Positions 52,894 to 64,000 of a stretch of DNA of 64,000 bases are shown piece after piece. Source of the stretch: Fomitopsis serialis (taxonomy: Eukaryota; Basidiomycota; Agaricomycetes; Polyporales; Fomitopsidaceae); contig NW_025954969.1 of NCBI RefSeq assembly GCF_022376445.1, positions 310,001-374,000 on the forward strand, read 5' to 3'. A program made the position numbers and the translations under genes. The notes below the pieces were generated by a model that worked only from the letters and a program-made list of their open reading frames with translations, was not told the DNA's origin and made no database searches. Positions within the stretch are counted from its first letter, which is position 1, and each line of letters starts with the position of its first letter.

Positions 52894-55800
52894 GACCCGC
52901 AGATCACAGGTAGGCTGGTTTGGACAGTGGCTTCAGCGTCGAGGACCTAGGTCGCCTGTTGGAGATATTCGACTACTTACATGTATGATGCTATTCTTCT
53001 TCGTCCATGGCTGTATAAGCAACACATTCCAATGTGCCGATGGTATTTAAGAATACCGAGAGATCAATCGATCACCGACGAGACACCGTTCTCCCGGGGT
53101 ATTGGACGGCTTGGCTTTTTAGACATGTAAGCGTGACATGCTTCGTTTTTATCAGTAGGCAAGCAGAAAATTCCACGAAGTACAACGAAAGCAAAGCAGC
53201 GAGTCGACTCATCTTGACTTGCCTGGCTCTTCTAATGTCCCTCTGAGACTTGCCACCATGAGCGTGTTGGTCGGGCAAGGGCGGTGGTCCTCGACAGATA
53301 CCCCTCGTGAGTCTTGCTGAAGCAGCAGAAACTTCCAACGTGCTGAGCGGAGCAGTAGATTACTGGCCAGGGAACGATGGTGGTTGTACGTGAAGAAATA
53401 GGGACGGGCCTGGCCGCAGGCATGTCCAACGCACACGCGGAAATCACGTGATGGTCGGCGACGCGTATCCGCGGATACGCGACCGCGACTAACTTGACCG
53501 CGACCAGCTTGACCGCGACAGTCGATTCAGTTTCCGATTCCTCGGTACTCTTTGCGTCCGCATTCTGGACGTTAGATCTCGAGGCTTTGAATACGTGGTA
53601 CTTAAACGTGTCTTAATGTGTGCTACGAAGTCGTCTCATCTGGTTGACGGGACGATATAGTTTCCCCGGTGGAGCCTTCCACCGCCGACTGTGACATCGG
53701 ACTGCTACTGGTGGAAAGAAAGCAGGTTTGACATCATGGTGAGCCGTCTCCTCAACTCACACGTAACAAGACTGAATTGCTGGAGCAATATGTATAAGTC
53801 ATCCAAGAAGCCTCAGCGCCCCGTAGAACGTCGGCGTCGGGCTGCAATGAAATCTAGGCTTCGAGCAAGTAACCTCGTGCGATAGGATTGACAGCTCACT
53901 GATGAAACTTCGCAAGCCAAGCCCTAGGTTCTTCATGGGCTGTAGGACGATTAGGGAGCCCATCAAGACGGTTCGGTCCGTTGTCCCGAGTTCATCGTAG
54001 AGGCTCTCCTCTCCTAGTATTCGGATTGCTGACGACAAGGCGCAGAGACTACTTGCTATCCTATTTCGATCGACATCAAGCCCCGCATCTCTGCTATGAT
54101 GCTGCTGGAAAGGCTTTCCAAGAACTACACTTGCCTTTACATGCGGTGATTTCATGTCACATCCCCAAATTATGTTAGCCTCGGGCATGAAGCTGAATTC
54201 ACTCACAGAAGCTGATGCACGTATTATCGCAGACTCCAAAGACTGAATGCATCCTCGCATCAGGTCACCCGATGTCGGTGTTGAGCGGCCTTTTCCAGTC
54301 AGGAGGTGAGAATATCGGACTCTCCGCTCTCGACTTCTCAATCCGGGTCATACCAAATCTTTCACTCGTCCCCGCTTCGTGCATCTCTGGCTGATTGGTC
54401 TGATGCGATGCAGAGTTCGAGTGTCTCGTTCCTGACGTTTTCCAGGCGTAGTAACCGCTCTTAGGCCGGCTGTCAGCCTGTGTCCGCATCTGACGGACTA
54501 CAGACGAGTCACATTGCCCTATGGGTAAGTGTCCGACGACGCATTTCTCATCAGACTAGCATTGGACGTCGAGCTTCTAGCGAAGTAACGGGCAACGGAC
54601 CGTAGCTTGAAGGCATTGCCCTAGCAACGCCCGCTGAGCTTGACATAGCAGACAATAAAGCGCAGTATTCGTTGCCGTGCATATCCTGATTTTGATACTT
54701 TACGACGTCGAAGCTTGTCAATGGTGGCGCGTCGATTAGTGTAGGTGAGCGCAGAATCTCCGAACGTGTGGACGGCAATGTCGTCTCATTTGGTATTTTC
54801 CCTGCAGACTCAGGCGGCTCCGACGGCTGTGTGTCCAGCAGGGCCTCCCCCGAGGTGATATGCCCCTCACTACCGCTCCGAGGGGCCGAACGGGTGTAGT
54901 CCAATGCTGGCATACTGCTCTCCGCGCTTTCTTGGAACCCTGTATGTGAGAATTGCGCTTCATGTTCCGAGACCTTGGCGCACTGATCATCTGTCTGCTG
55001 CATATCGACCGTCAATGCTGGCAGCAGAGCATGGGCGTATCTCTCCACGAAGACTGCTGCATCAGGCTACCGCTGCTTGTGTAGACGGCCGATATGACTC
55101 GTTGGCATGGACTGGACAACGTATTGTCGTCCCAGACCCTGGAAAACGAGCGGCTGGGTCCTCGAGGCAGACTTCTCCTGCTCTGCGGCGACTTCAATCC
55201 CGGCATCTGACATTTCACGGGGCTTCCTCGAGGCAAAAAAATTTCCTCAAGCACAAGACCTTGCAACAGCAAATGCGGTCTCTCCTGACTGTCTTCCGGG
55301 AATACCTATCCTGTCATTCGGCGCCCTGGCAGGCAATACAGGTTCCATATGCGCATGTACACGACGCACCGTATAGCCTTGCTTAAGCTCCTATCTGGCT
55401 GGTGTATTTGGGCTGAGGCATTGCCAGGCACCTCAGACGTGCCCAGACTTTTTTTGCAGACACAAAACCAGCCACCGGCATGTCATGGTATCCCAACCAT
55501 AACTTGGCGAAGCTCAAATCCACATGAGTCGCTTTCTCCGCTCATCCAAATTCTGATGAGTCTTGTTTAGGCTGTACACACTAGTCAATTACAACCACAC
55601 TATCGATGGAGACATCGGCACGATTTGGTCCGGTGACCCACTCGACAGTTGGAATCAGGTCTCGTGGAAGTTGTCTGCATGGACGGAGACGACGCCTTAC
55701 GTCAAAATAGGGTGCGCACCTCTGATAGGCGTAAGTGCGGTGGTAGGATCCTGGGCCAATGCACAAGAGAAGTACGCGGCTAGCTTCTCGCCTCTTCCGT

Positions 55801-58620
55801 CTTGAATGTGACCGCAAATGACATGTCTGTTCACAGGTAATGACACCCCAACATGTCAACGCATGCGAATACGAGAAAATCGGGTCCGTCTTCCGGACAT
55901 CGGTCCTGCGCGTCAGAGAGGGTGCCACGGCTTCCAGGTAACAGTATGGTTACTTCCAGGACCAATACACATAATTATCGTACGTCTCAGCAACGTACTG
56001 ATGCTAGTTCTTCAGCGGCGATCACTATGTGACATGTATCGGTCCGATGAGCCCCTACATGCGCTCAAGCGATGATTTTCGGAAGACGGTCCTTAGAGAA
56101 AATTTAAGACACTCAAATGACCTCGGAGGCTCCGCCGATGATTACGGAGACCGCCTAATATTCGCCATGGGTCTTGAAGCCGGTCCTTCTGGGCGAAACT
56201 CGTCTCCCTTACCCTGCGCGTTTCCAGAGTCATCAAGTCCCAAGTGTGTCGACGAGGCCTGGAATTCGACGGCCATTTCCAGTCAAGTGGAGACGCACGG
56301 GTGTGCATTGGCACAAGAGCCCCCGACTCTGAAGAAATTGCCGCAGTATATTAATTGTACATGCGAAGTTGGCGTCCTGGGTCTGGTTCAACCGGACCGG
56401 GTTTCCGTATCGATATCCCGGACGCTAGTCGTAGGCTCCTGAACTCATCTCCAACTCATGTATGGAGTCCCCGACGGAGAGTAGGGGGATTCTAGCGCGA
56501 CTCAAGGACCTGGGCGATCTACGGACCACGGGAGGGCCGGGCCGGCGTGCACGCCTCCACTGAAGCAGGTCTGAAGGACCTCGGTCAGCTTGCTCGCGTC
56601 ACGAAGCGAGCTTCCCTGTGGAAGCGCACTCCATAATCGAGCGAGGTTGCATGCAATCGTCGACTCATCCGCGGGGGACCCTGTGATGCGCAGGCTCGTG
56701 CAGGCGTATCCGCAGCATCACATCTTAACGGCTCACTGTTCGGATCGCATGGAGAAATGTGAAGCACGGACACTGTAAAGTGTAACCTCCGGAAGGACGT
56801 CCATTCAATGCTGCCCATTCAGTGCGCATCGCCGTCGCTACCACGCCAACTTACCGAGCTCACGTACACCGGTCGCTTCGTCTTCTCCGGATCTTGCGAC
56901 TCGCTCGTATTCCCGTACCACGTCCTGCCCTCCCCGTACGGGCATGACCTTGCTACTCTGCGCCACGCGCCCGCCGAACCTGGCAGGCCGTTCGTGCGCG
57001 CAAAGCGCCCCGCACCCCGGACCGGACCGCCGTGCGCCCCTGCGCATCTGGATCCCGCGCAATCTGCCCTGTGCCGCATCTGCACGCCGATCTTGCGTTG
57101 GCACAACGGTCTGGGCGCGGCGGGTCCGCGCCGCCGCGTTCGATCGCAACGTCATGCGCTGCCCCGTTCGCTCGTCCAAGACGACTTCGCGTTCTCGTGC
57201 CGCGAACGTCGAACCCCAGCGCATCGACCGCGTGTCTGTGTGGCCTGGACCATGGACGCGTCCTTCTGCGCGGACGCGTGGCGGGGTCGCGTACGGCAGC
57301 ACGGGCTCGGAAGCAGACGCGGAGCACGCAGAAGCGGGCTCGACGGGGCCAGTGTGGCGTCATAGTGCCGCCAAACCAGCACACAGTTTGCGCAGATAGA
57401 ACAGCATCCTGCAATGGGTCACAATTGGAACCACTGCGCCCGATCACGGTTCCGCTTCGTGACTCATGCCAGTGGCCCGCGGCCGGTTCGAGCGAGCGAG
57501 TTCGCCGCCTCCGCGTCCTCGATAGCTGCTACTGCCCCGCCCCACCTTGACAGAATGGCGCTGTGCGCGTGCCCGCGCCAGTGTGGGTGCACCCCGGACG
57601 CACCCTCTGAGTCATTGTTGAAGCTAAGCTGAAGTGTATTGCGGTACTTAGGCCTTAGGTTTGGGTGTGCAGGGCGGGGCTTGGAGGAGTAGGTTCCCCG
57701 TCGGGCCGGTGTGGCTCGTTCAGCCTGGGCAACGCTACTGACTTACTTACTGCAGTCTGCAACCAGCCGGACGACGAACACCAGCCGTTGGCTTGCGCGC
57801 CCACTCGGGAGGAGGCAGCAGTCGGGCACTCGCACCCGGATCCTGCGCCAGGAACGGATAACGCCTGTCGGGGAACCATCGCGGTGTGGCTGCACTCAGA
57901 GGCAAAAGGGTTCGGCGAGATAGCCTGCGGAGATGGCCCATCCGAGCAGGAACGCTCCGAACCGTGCGCCAGCCATCACGCCGTCAGCGCCAGCACAGGG
58001 CCCTCCCACCGTCCACCGTCTAATTGGAAGCGTCCGATGGAACGCGTCCAAACTCAAGCTCGTCGGAATTTGAGCTCTGACGGGAATCTAGGGGACGCCG
58101 TACCGTATTGGGTACCGTAACTCACAGATGGATCGCGCCCAAGGCGGCTACTGGCTTCTTAGCACGGCCAAGTGGCGGTCACCGGTTGCGTGGTCTCCAG
58201 CAGATCAGTGAGCCGGCGAGGCTGTCTCTCACACAAGGCTGAACCTTCGTGGCAGGCGCCCCGCAGAGTCGTTGCAATCCAGATGACATCCATATTCATG
58301 TAAAGTGTAGTATACGACAACAGATATGCGAATAGATATGTTCGATGCGGACATGGCGATACAGATACAGGGTGGGTCGCGCCAATCGCGGGCCCTCCAC
58401 GCAGCACGCTTTCGGGGCCGGGGACGAAGGCCAGGGATATGTCAGTAGAGCGGGTGTGAGCAATGTCAGATAGTGCGGGGAGTGGCATGCGCGTGCTGGG
58501 GGGACTGCGGTGGCGACGACGCGGGGGATCGTCTAATGGTAATCATCATCTGTGGTATCCAAATCATCACGCTCATCAAGGTCCGGTGCAGTCCAGCCAG
58601 TCACCGGCGGCGGCGGCGAC
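52894..58620. other. 5.7-kb stretch without recognised genes
   Basis: Longest unexplained interval in the window. Open frames such as 53799-54341 (minus, 180 codons), 54551-55048 (minus, 165 codons) and 55563-55805 (plus) show no family motif. From about 56800 to 58100 the sequence becomes GC-rich and all six frames stay open by composition, so length is no evidence of coding. A 20-bp palindrome with short repeats lies at 53462-53521. A decayed gene or an intron-dense unknown gene cannot be excluded. Confidence 0.4.
53462..53521. repeat. 20-bp perfect palindrome plus tandem motif
   Basis: CGCGTATCCGCGGATACGCG (53462-53481) equals its own reverse complement. It is followed by three copies of a CCGCGAC core spaced by ACTAACTTGA / CAGCTTGA. 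It may be a regulator site or a hairpin; no gene context supports a specific role. Confidence 0.6.
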
Positions 58621-59980
58621 CTATTGGCCGCCGACCATGACTTTCATGACCATGCGGCCCTCGTCGTCGCGGCCGCGCGCCATGAGCTCGAACGCCTTCG
58701 CCGCGTCCGCGAGCGGGAACCGGTGCGAGATGATCTTCTCGATGTTCGGCAGCTTGCCCGCAGCGAGGAGCGCGAGCGCGGTCGGGTACGTGTTCGCGTA
58801 CCGGAACGAGCCCAGGACGTCGACTTCACGCGTCGCCGCGGCGGAGAGCGGCAGCATCACGTTCCGCGCGCCCATCCCGACGAGCATCACCTTCCCGCCG
58901 GTGACTGCGGCCTGAGTGACGGGGCAAGGCGTAAGTCACAAGCGCGGAGCGAGACAAGGCGAGAAACATACGTGGATGGACATCTGGATGCACGGCTCTG
59001 CGCCGGTGCACTCGAAAACGACGTCGAACCCGTCCGGCTGGTCAAAGTTGCTGAGCGCGGCGCTGATGTTCTCCTTCGCCCGCCGGAGCTGGTCCTCCGT
59101 CGTCTTCGCCTTGTCGGTGACGGGCAGGCAATGCACCTCCTGTGCAAACCCGTTCGCCTTCGCAAAGTCGAGGCGCGCCTGGTTGATGTCGATCGCGACG
59201 ACCTTGTGCGCGCCGTACGATCGCGCGAGCGCGCAGGCGAGGAGACCGATCGCGCCGACGCCGAAGACGAGGACGGACGCGGGCCGCTCGGGGGTGAGGT
59301 CCGCGCGGCGCGAGGCGTGCAGGAGGACGGAGAGCGGCTCGGCGAGCGCGGCCTGCTCGAACGTGCAGTTGTCCGGTAGTCTGCGAACGGACGGACACGC
59401 GCATCAGTACCATCACGTGACACGCGTACTGACAGGGCAGGGGCACGATGCGGACGCGGGGTCGGAGGAGGCGACTTACGGGTGGAGGACGTGCGCGGGG
59501 TGGTTCATGCGGTCCTGGAGGGTGCCGTCGGAATGCGGGAATGTTTTTGCGCTGCTGCAGAAGCGCATGTTCTTGCAGAGGTTGTAGCGGCCCCTCTGGC
59601 AGTAGCTGCAGTTGTTGCACATGATGCCGGCCTCAATGGCTACGCGCTGGCCGGGGACGAGGTGCTTGACGCCGGGGCCGACCGCGGTGACAATGCCTGC
59701 GGCCTCGTGGCCGAGGACGAGCGGCTGTTGGACGACGAAGTCGCCGTTACGGCCGTGGGTGTAGTAGTGGACTGGGGGCGGGCAGAAAAATAGGTCAGCG
59801 GAGGGATTGCGGTGGGAATGCGGGGAGGTGCTCACGGTCGGATCCACAGAGGCCTGTGGCGACTACGGCGACCTGGGCGTGGCCCTGCTGTGGGGGCCAG
59901 ACGGTGCGCTCCTCGAGGCGGAGGTCCTTCGCGCCGTGGAGGACGGCGGCGTGCTGGGAGGGGAGTGCGACGGGAGACAT
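58621..59980 (-). CDS. Zinc polyol (sorbitol/xylitol-type) dehydrogenase
   Basis: Medium-chain dehydrogenase that oxidises polyols such as sorbitol or xylitol to ketoses with NAD+, cytosolic. The ATG at 59980 starts exon 1 (59980-59836); a 64-bp intron ends at 59772. The catalytic zinc ligands are Cys45 (TGLCGSD), His70 and Glu71 (LGHEAAG). The structural zinc site is complete: Cys100, Cys103, Cys106 and Cys114 in MCNNCSYCQRGRYNLC. After a second intron comes the Rossmann fold with VLVFGVGAIGLLACALARS and VVAIDINQARLDFAKANG; the Asp there favours NAD+. FECTGAEPC follows, and after a third intron GKVMLVGMGA, ending KVMVGGQ at 58621-58623. The frame is open throughout. It is divergent from the short-chain dehydrogenase at 60563, with 582 bp between the start codons. 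Sorbitol versus xylitol preference cannot be read from the sequence. Confidence 0.9.
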
Positions 59981-60562
59981 GGCGGGCTGCGGTGGGGAGG
60001 TGGGTGGGCGGCGGCGGGGGGCTGGTTTGCGGTGGAGAAGACGTCGCGTCGGCTTTATAGCCCTGGAGTCGGGAGAGTCTCGTGAGGAGCGTGTTCTGAG
60101 CTGGACCGCTGCGTTGACCCGGACCGGTCCTCCGCGCCTCTGCTGATCGACACCCGCTTACCTAAGCCCAGACCCTGCCTTCCATCCTGGGCCGGCACGT
60201 TGCTGCCCTCTTCTCCGCACCAGCCTCCGTCCCCGCGCGTCTCCGTGGGCCCTCTGCGAGAATTCCCCTATCGCGGCCCTGGCCATTGGCCGCCCTGCGG
60301 CCGGTCAGCTGCCCGGCCACCGAACACAGACTGGTGTGCGTCGAGTGCGCGGTGCGCGGCCGGTGCATTTGTGGCAGGGACGGCCTTGGCTGGTCCGGAA
60401 GTCGGCACCGGATCCCGATCCGGGGAAATAGCCGGTCTGGGGTAGCTGTGGCGGGCCCAGCCGACGACGCCACCCGACTCCCGGCCATCCTCCTCCCTCG
60501 CCCTCCTCTGCGAGATTTATACGCCTCTGTGCACGAGATGCTCGCCGTGAACTGCCCCAGCC
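59981..60562. promoter_or_regulatory. Bidirectional promoter of two dehydrogenase genes
   Basis: For the minus-strand gene a TATAAA box lies at 60054-60059, about 74-79 bp upstream of its ATG. Two sites matching the carbon-repressor CreA/Mig1 consensus SYGGRG lie just upstream of that ATG: GTGGGG at 59992-59997 and GCGGGG at 60014-60019. For the plus-strand gene a weaker TTTATA lies about 45 bp upstream of its ATG. Carbon catabolite control of a polyol pathway would fit, but such short GC-rich motifs also occur by chance here. Confidence 0.5.
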
Positions 60563-63500
60563 ATGGACCCGACCCCCGCCCTCCCCGCGCCTGACCTCTT
60601 CTCGCTCGCAGGCCAGAATGTGCTCATCACAGGCGCCTCCCGCGGTGCGTCCTCCTCCTCGCCCTCCTCGCGTGCCCCAGCCGTAATAACGTCCTCTTAT
60701 CGCAGGTATCGGCGCCGCCTGTGCCGTCGCCCTCGCAGAGGCTGGCGCCGACATCTGCCTCGTCGTCCGCCCCGCCACCGCGCACGCGAACCACGCCACC
60801 GCCGACGCGGTCGCCGCGCTCGGGCGCGCCGTCAAGACCGTCGAATGCGACCTCGAGGACCTCGACGCGGTCAGGCAGATCTTCCCCAAGGCGCTCGAGG
60901 CCATGGGCGGCGACATCCACGTCCTCGTCAACTGTGCAGGCATCCAGCGGAGATCCCCGGCCGTCCAGTTTCCCGAAAGTGACTGGGACGATGTGCGTCT
61001 GCGTCTCCCCTGTCATCTCTCGAGTTCCGTCTTCCCCCTCCGCGTCCCTCTCCCGCTCTTAGCCTCCGCGGCCGTCGCGCGTCTCCCTCGTACCTTTTAC
61101 GCGTACGACCGCGGAGAACGCGTCTTCGCGCCCTGTACGCACGTCGGCCCCGGAGCCGCACCTTCGCGCCTCATCCCTGCGCACGCGCTTCTCGTGCGCA
61201 AACGGCGTCACCGTCTGATCTCTATCGCTATCTGGACCACCCTATCCCCACATACGACACCCAAGCTTTAGCGTTCGTGTGTCCTCGGGGCGCGCGAGGG
61301 AAGGGTGCGAGCGAGTTCCCGACGCCCCCATAGGCTGGTCCCTCCGAGCCGGCAGAGCGGTACCCCGCCGCCCTCGTAACGTGTATCTGCAGCTCGGGCT
61401 TGCCTCTTGATTTTTGCGTCCTCTGACCCTTGCGCCATTCACGGCATGGTGTGGTATCTGCAGCTAGCGGCTCGCGGTGTGCGGAGTCACGCTAGCTCGG
61501 ACGCACGCGTGGGATGGGCTTGGGATGCGGGGTTTCCCCATCGGACCCCAGCTCCCCATCGTTCGCGGGTGCTTCTTTTTGCGTTTTCTATGCAGCTGAT
61601 GGGATGGCAGTGGGAACCGCGCAGGGACATGTGAGCATGCGCGCGTGCGGCGTGCCTCGTACATACCGCGACACCGCGCGTCGACAGCACTAGTGGTCAT
61701 CCTACCACCTGTACTGGCTTTCGCATCTTCTCCGCTGCGCAGGATCCCGCGCCCCCATCTGCTCGGCGTCGCGAAAGCCCGACGGGCCCGCGCGCTCGTT
61801 TTGGTGGCTCGATCACTCTGCTATTAGTGTGAGCGCCCGTGCGCATGCCCTCTCGCTTTCCCGCTCGTCGCAGCCTATCGCGTCTTCTCTATCTGTCTCT
61901 GCGTCGCTCGTCTGCTTGCGCTCCGTAGCGATCGTCTCGCCATTCACTCCGGCCGCGGTCCCCTACACGCATCGAGCGTCGAGCATCGGGCCCTCAGTCG
62001 CTCTCCGGAACGAGCGTCCTGGCGGCGCGCGTCATCTGCCGTACACACGTCGTGCGCACCTCTCGATGGTGGATGATGTGCCCTTCTCCCGATCGCCCAC
62101 GACAGGACGCGCGAGCCCTGGCCTGTGGCGATGACATCGCGCGGTGAAACAGGTGGACAGACAACTCTACCTGAGCGCGGTGACGGCATCCGTCGTGTGG
62201 TGGACCCTGCCAGTGCGCCGCGGTCCGTGCTTCGCCCGTCTCCCGTCTTCTGCTGCCGGTCGTTCGCCGGGCTTCGTGATTTTCGGGGGCTTCTGCGGCG
62301 TGCGTCCGCCTTCTGCGCTTCCTGTCCGCCGGGCCCCGATCGCCTGTCTGGTGTGTATGGGTCTCTGCGGCGCGCGGCCGGGCGGGACGTCGTGGCGTTG
62401 TTGGTCGGTGGCGGCGGATCGTGATCGCGGATCGCGCACGACGGCCCATCGCCGGACGCCGCGGACGTCGTGCAGCCCGTCCCGCCGGCACCGGCGAGTC
62501 TCAGACAGCCTCAGCCTGGCGACTTCTAGTTCTGGCGGCCTGCGTTCGTTGGAGCCCGAGCCGTCCCACTGCCCTTCGACGCCTTCGACTTCGACTGCGG
62601 CTTCGACTTCGGGGTGGTAGGTAGCGGGCCTCGGCCCGTCGCTGCTCCTGCGCTTCGGACGATCCCCGGGGTTATGCAGCCGTCCACTCGACGTACAGGG
62701 ATGCAGCGAATGGTAGCACGGCTTCGGCCCCCTGCGACGGGCTGGGCCAGTCTGTGTTCTCTCTGTGAGATGGGCGTTCGACGTGCGGCCTGGAGCGTGA
62801 CGTCACGCGTCTGTACGCTTCCGTGCCGTGCGCGGTCGACGTTGGGTGTGCGGTGCGGATCGTCGCGCCTGGATGTGGTCGTGGTGGGCAGCGTTGGCTG
62901 GTGAATGGGGGGCCGGGCACGGCTCTGCGTTGAATGGCGGCTTCGCCTCCCTGTACGTCGTCCTTGGAAGTGCAGAAGTCGGCGAGCCGTGCGGGGGCGT
63001 TCGCTGACGTGACATCCGGATGGGCTGCGGCCCTGCTCAGAGCGCTGAGTAGTGCGTCTGTGCAGCATCCGGGGAAAGTGGTCTACACGGCGTGCGCTAC
63101 GCCACACGGACTCGTCCAAGCCCGAGCGTTTGAGTGTGTGGCGCACAAACCAACTGCTTGGCCGGCCTGTAGTGTTTTCACATTTGATGTCCGACTTTGA
63201 CGCGACTTCCTATTCTTGACTATACACCCATTTTCATCTCCGGACCGTTTGCGAGCGCCGTTTTCCAAGTCAGAGATTAACCACCTCTCTGTATGCACCC
63301 AGGTCCTGAACGTCAACCTCAAGTCTGTCTGGCTGCTGTCACAGGCTGCCGGGCAACACATGGTGGCCCGGCGGCGCGGCAAGGTCATCAATTTCTGCTC
63401 GCTGCTCACGTTCCAGGTGCGTGCGCGCCTCTCTCACGTATTCAGGGCCCCACACGCACTGATGCGCGCCCATGTTGTCCATCTCGTTGTGTCGTTCGCG

Positions 63501-63968
63501 CGTCCGCCGCCGTTTGCTGACGTCGCGTCGTCGCGCTGCAGGGAGGCTTCACGGTGCCGGCGTACGCCGCGGCGAAGGGCGCGCTCGGCCAGCTCACCAA
63601 GGCGCTGAGCAACGAGTGGAGCAAGGACAACGTGCAGGTGAACGGGATCTGCCCCGGATACATCGCGACCGAGATGTGAGTGCGCTCTCTACTGGCTGCA
63701 TTCCTGGCTCGTGCGCCTCTCTGCTCTTCTGTTCGTGCCGTGTGGGCGTTCTGGGCGTTCATTCGCGCCTGGGGTGGCGGTTTGGGCTTTCTTGGCGATG
63801 AATGGGTCGGGCCCGGACGTTCGAGGCAGCGTTGGACGCACGGACGGATCGATGCGTGCTGATGATGCTCCACCTCTCTTCAGAGCCCCGCGGATGCCGC
63901 AGGGCTTCGACGGTGCGGTGCGGTTCTCCGTAATGAACTCGCGCAGCGCGGTATTCATTCAGACATGA
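60563..63968 (+). CDS. Short-chain dehydrogenase/reductase with 2.3-kb intron
   Basis: Classical SDR, closest in pattern to 2-deoxy-D-gluconate 3-dehydrogenase-like enzymes that oxidise sugar acids or ketoses with NAD(P). Exon 1 is 60563-60644 (MDPTPALPAPDLFSLAGQNV). The cofactor loop TGASRGIGAA spans the first intron (60645-60705). Exon 2 carries HVLVNCAGI and ends ESDWDD at 60992. A 2,310-bp intron (60993-63302) follows. The next exon reads VLNVNLKSVWLLSQAAGQHM. After a 125-bp intron (63417-63541) comes VPAYAAAKGALGQLTKALSN, with the catalytic Tyr-x3-Lys, and the exon ends GYIATEM near 63675. The expected remaining 60-70 residues are not clearly present. A final segment joined at 63889 would read MPQGFDGAVRF and stop at 63966-63968, but this lacks the usual NTAL block. 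The 3' end is therefore uncertain and may lie beyond the window. Confidence 0.78.
60993..63302 (+). other. Unusually long intron, GC-rich, no gene seen
   Basis: Starts GTGCGTCTG and ends CACCCAG, with a plausible branch site GATTAAC about 25 bp before the end. Both flanking exons read in frame across it (DWDD to VLNVNLK). At 2,310 bp it is roughly forty times the typical intron here. Its sequence is GC-rich with pyrimidine-rich patches and many composition-driven open frames on both strands. I found no motif, terminal repeats or target duplication proving a transposon. Confidence 0.6.
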
Positions 63969-64000
63969 TGCGCGTGCGCCATACGGGGGATCGATCCGTA

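Noticed and set aside
56808..57550. Several overlapping open frames of 150-185 codons on both strands
   Set aside because: GC-rich composition removes stop codons in all frames; translations are Ala/Arg/Pro-rich with no motif.
58515..58590. TCGTCTAATGGTAAT looks like a tRNA A box
   Set aside because: No matching B box with GGTTCGA and no cloverleaf pairing at the right spacing.
61994..62491. 165-codon minus-strand frame inside the long intron
   Set aside because: Arg/Pro/Ala-rich by composition, with no motif; best explained as GC bias.

Overview
The window is from a filamentous basidiomycete, most likely an Agaricomycete. Almost every gene is cut by short GT-AG introns of about 50-65 bp, gene content is eukaryotic, and one DNA transposon belongs to the Plavaka group, which is abundant in Agaricomycetes. 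Species and order cannot be fixed from this sequence.

Layout. 1-3091: nothing recognised. 3092-4544: aldo/keto reductase. 4802-5097: a small TA-flanked inverted-repeat element (MITE). 5328-11890 (minus): a full ABCC-type ABC transporter. 12502-13168: remains of the DNA primase small-subunit gene, with two ACGCGT boxes still upstream. 13605-17183: a segment bounded by short inverted repeats that contains a decayed C2H2 zinc-finger gene. 18427-23710: an SH3/PX/BAR sorting-nexin gene flanked by two related single-pass membrane-protein genes in opposite orientation. 25390-27129: malic enzyme.

27301-44989 is the most informative part. A 2,980-bp unit, holding a TENA/THI-4-like gene and the 5' end of a secreted S41-type peptidase gene, is duplicated in tandem. 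The second copy was then hit by two transposons: a Copia retrotransposon (30938-35604, 5-bp target duplication AACCC) and a Plavaka DNA transposon (35815-42872, 2-bp duplication AA). Removing both insertions and one copy of each target duplication leaves 2,977 bp, almost exactly the length of copy A. Copy A of the TENA-like gene is intact and copy B is broken. Only the right-hand S41 gene (44625-47617) is complete.

Downstream lie an O-methyltransferase (48387-50163) and a flavin monooxygenase (50773-52893). A 5.7-kb stretch with no recognised gene follows. The window closes with a divergent pair, a zinc polyol (sorbitol/xylitol-type) dehydrogenase and a short-chain dehydrogenase, which share a promoter and suggest sugar/polyol metabolism. 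The short-chain dehydrogenase carries a 2.3-kb intron, very long for this genome.

Caution: at least seven conserved reading frames (aldo/keto reductase, C2H2 gene, sorting nexin, second membrane protein, malic enzyme, Copia pol, flavin monooxygenase) contain a one-base frame break, usually one missing base. Others (ABC transporter, S41 peptidase, O-methyltransferase, Plavaka transposase, polyol dehydrogenase, TENA copy A) read through. Draft-assembly indels or real gene decay could both explain this, and raw reads would decide.
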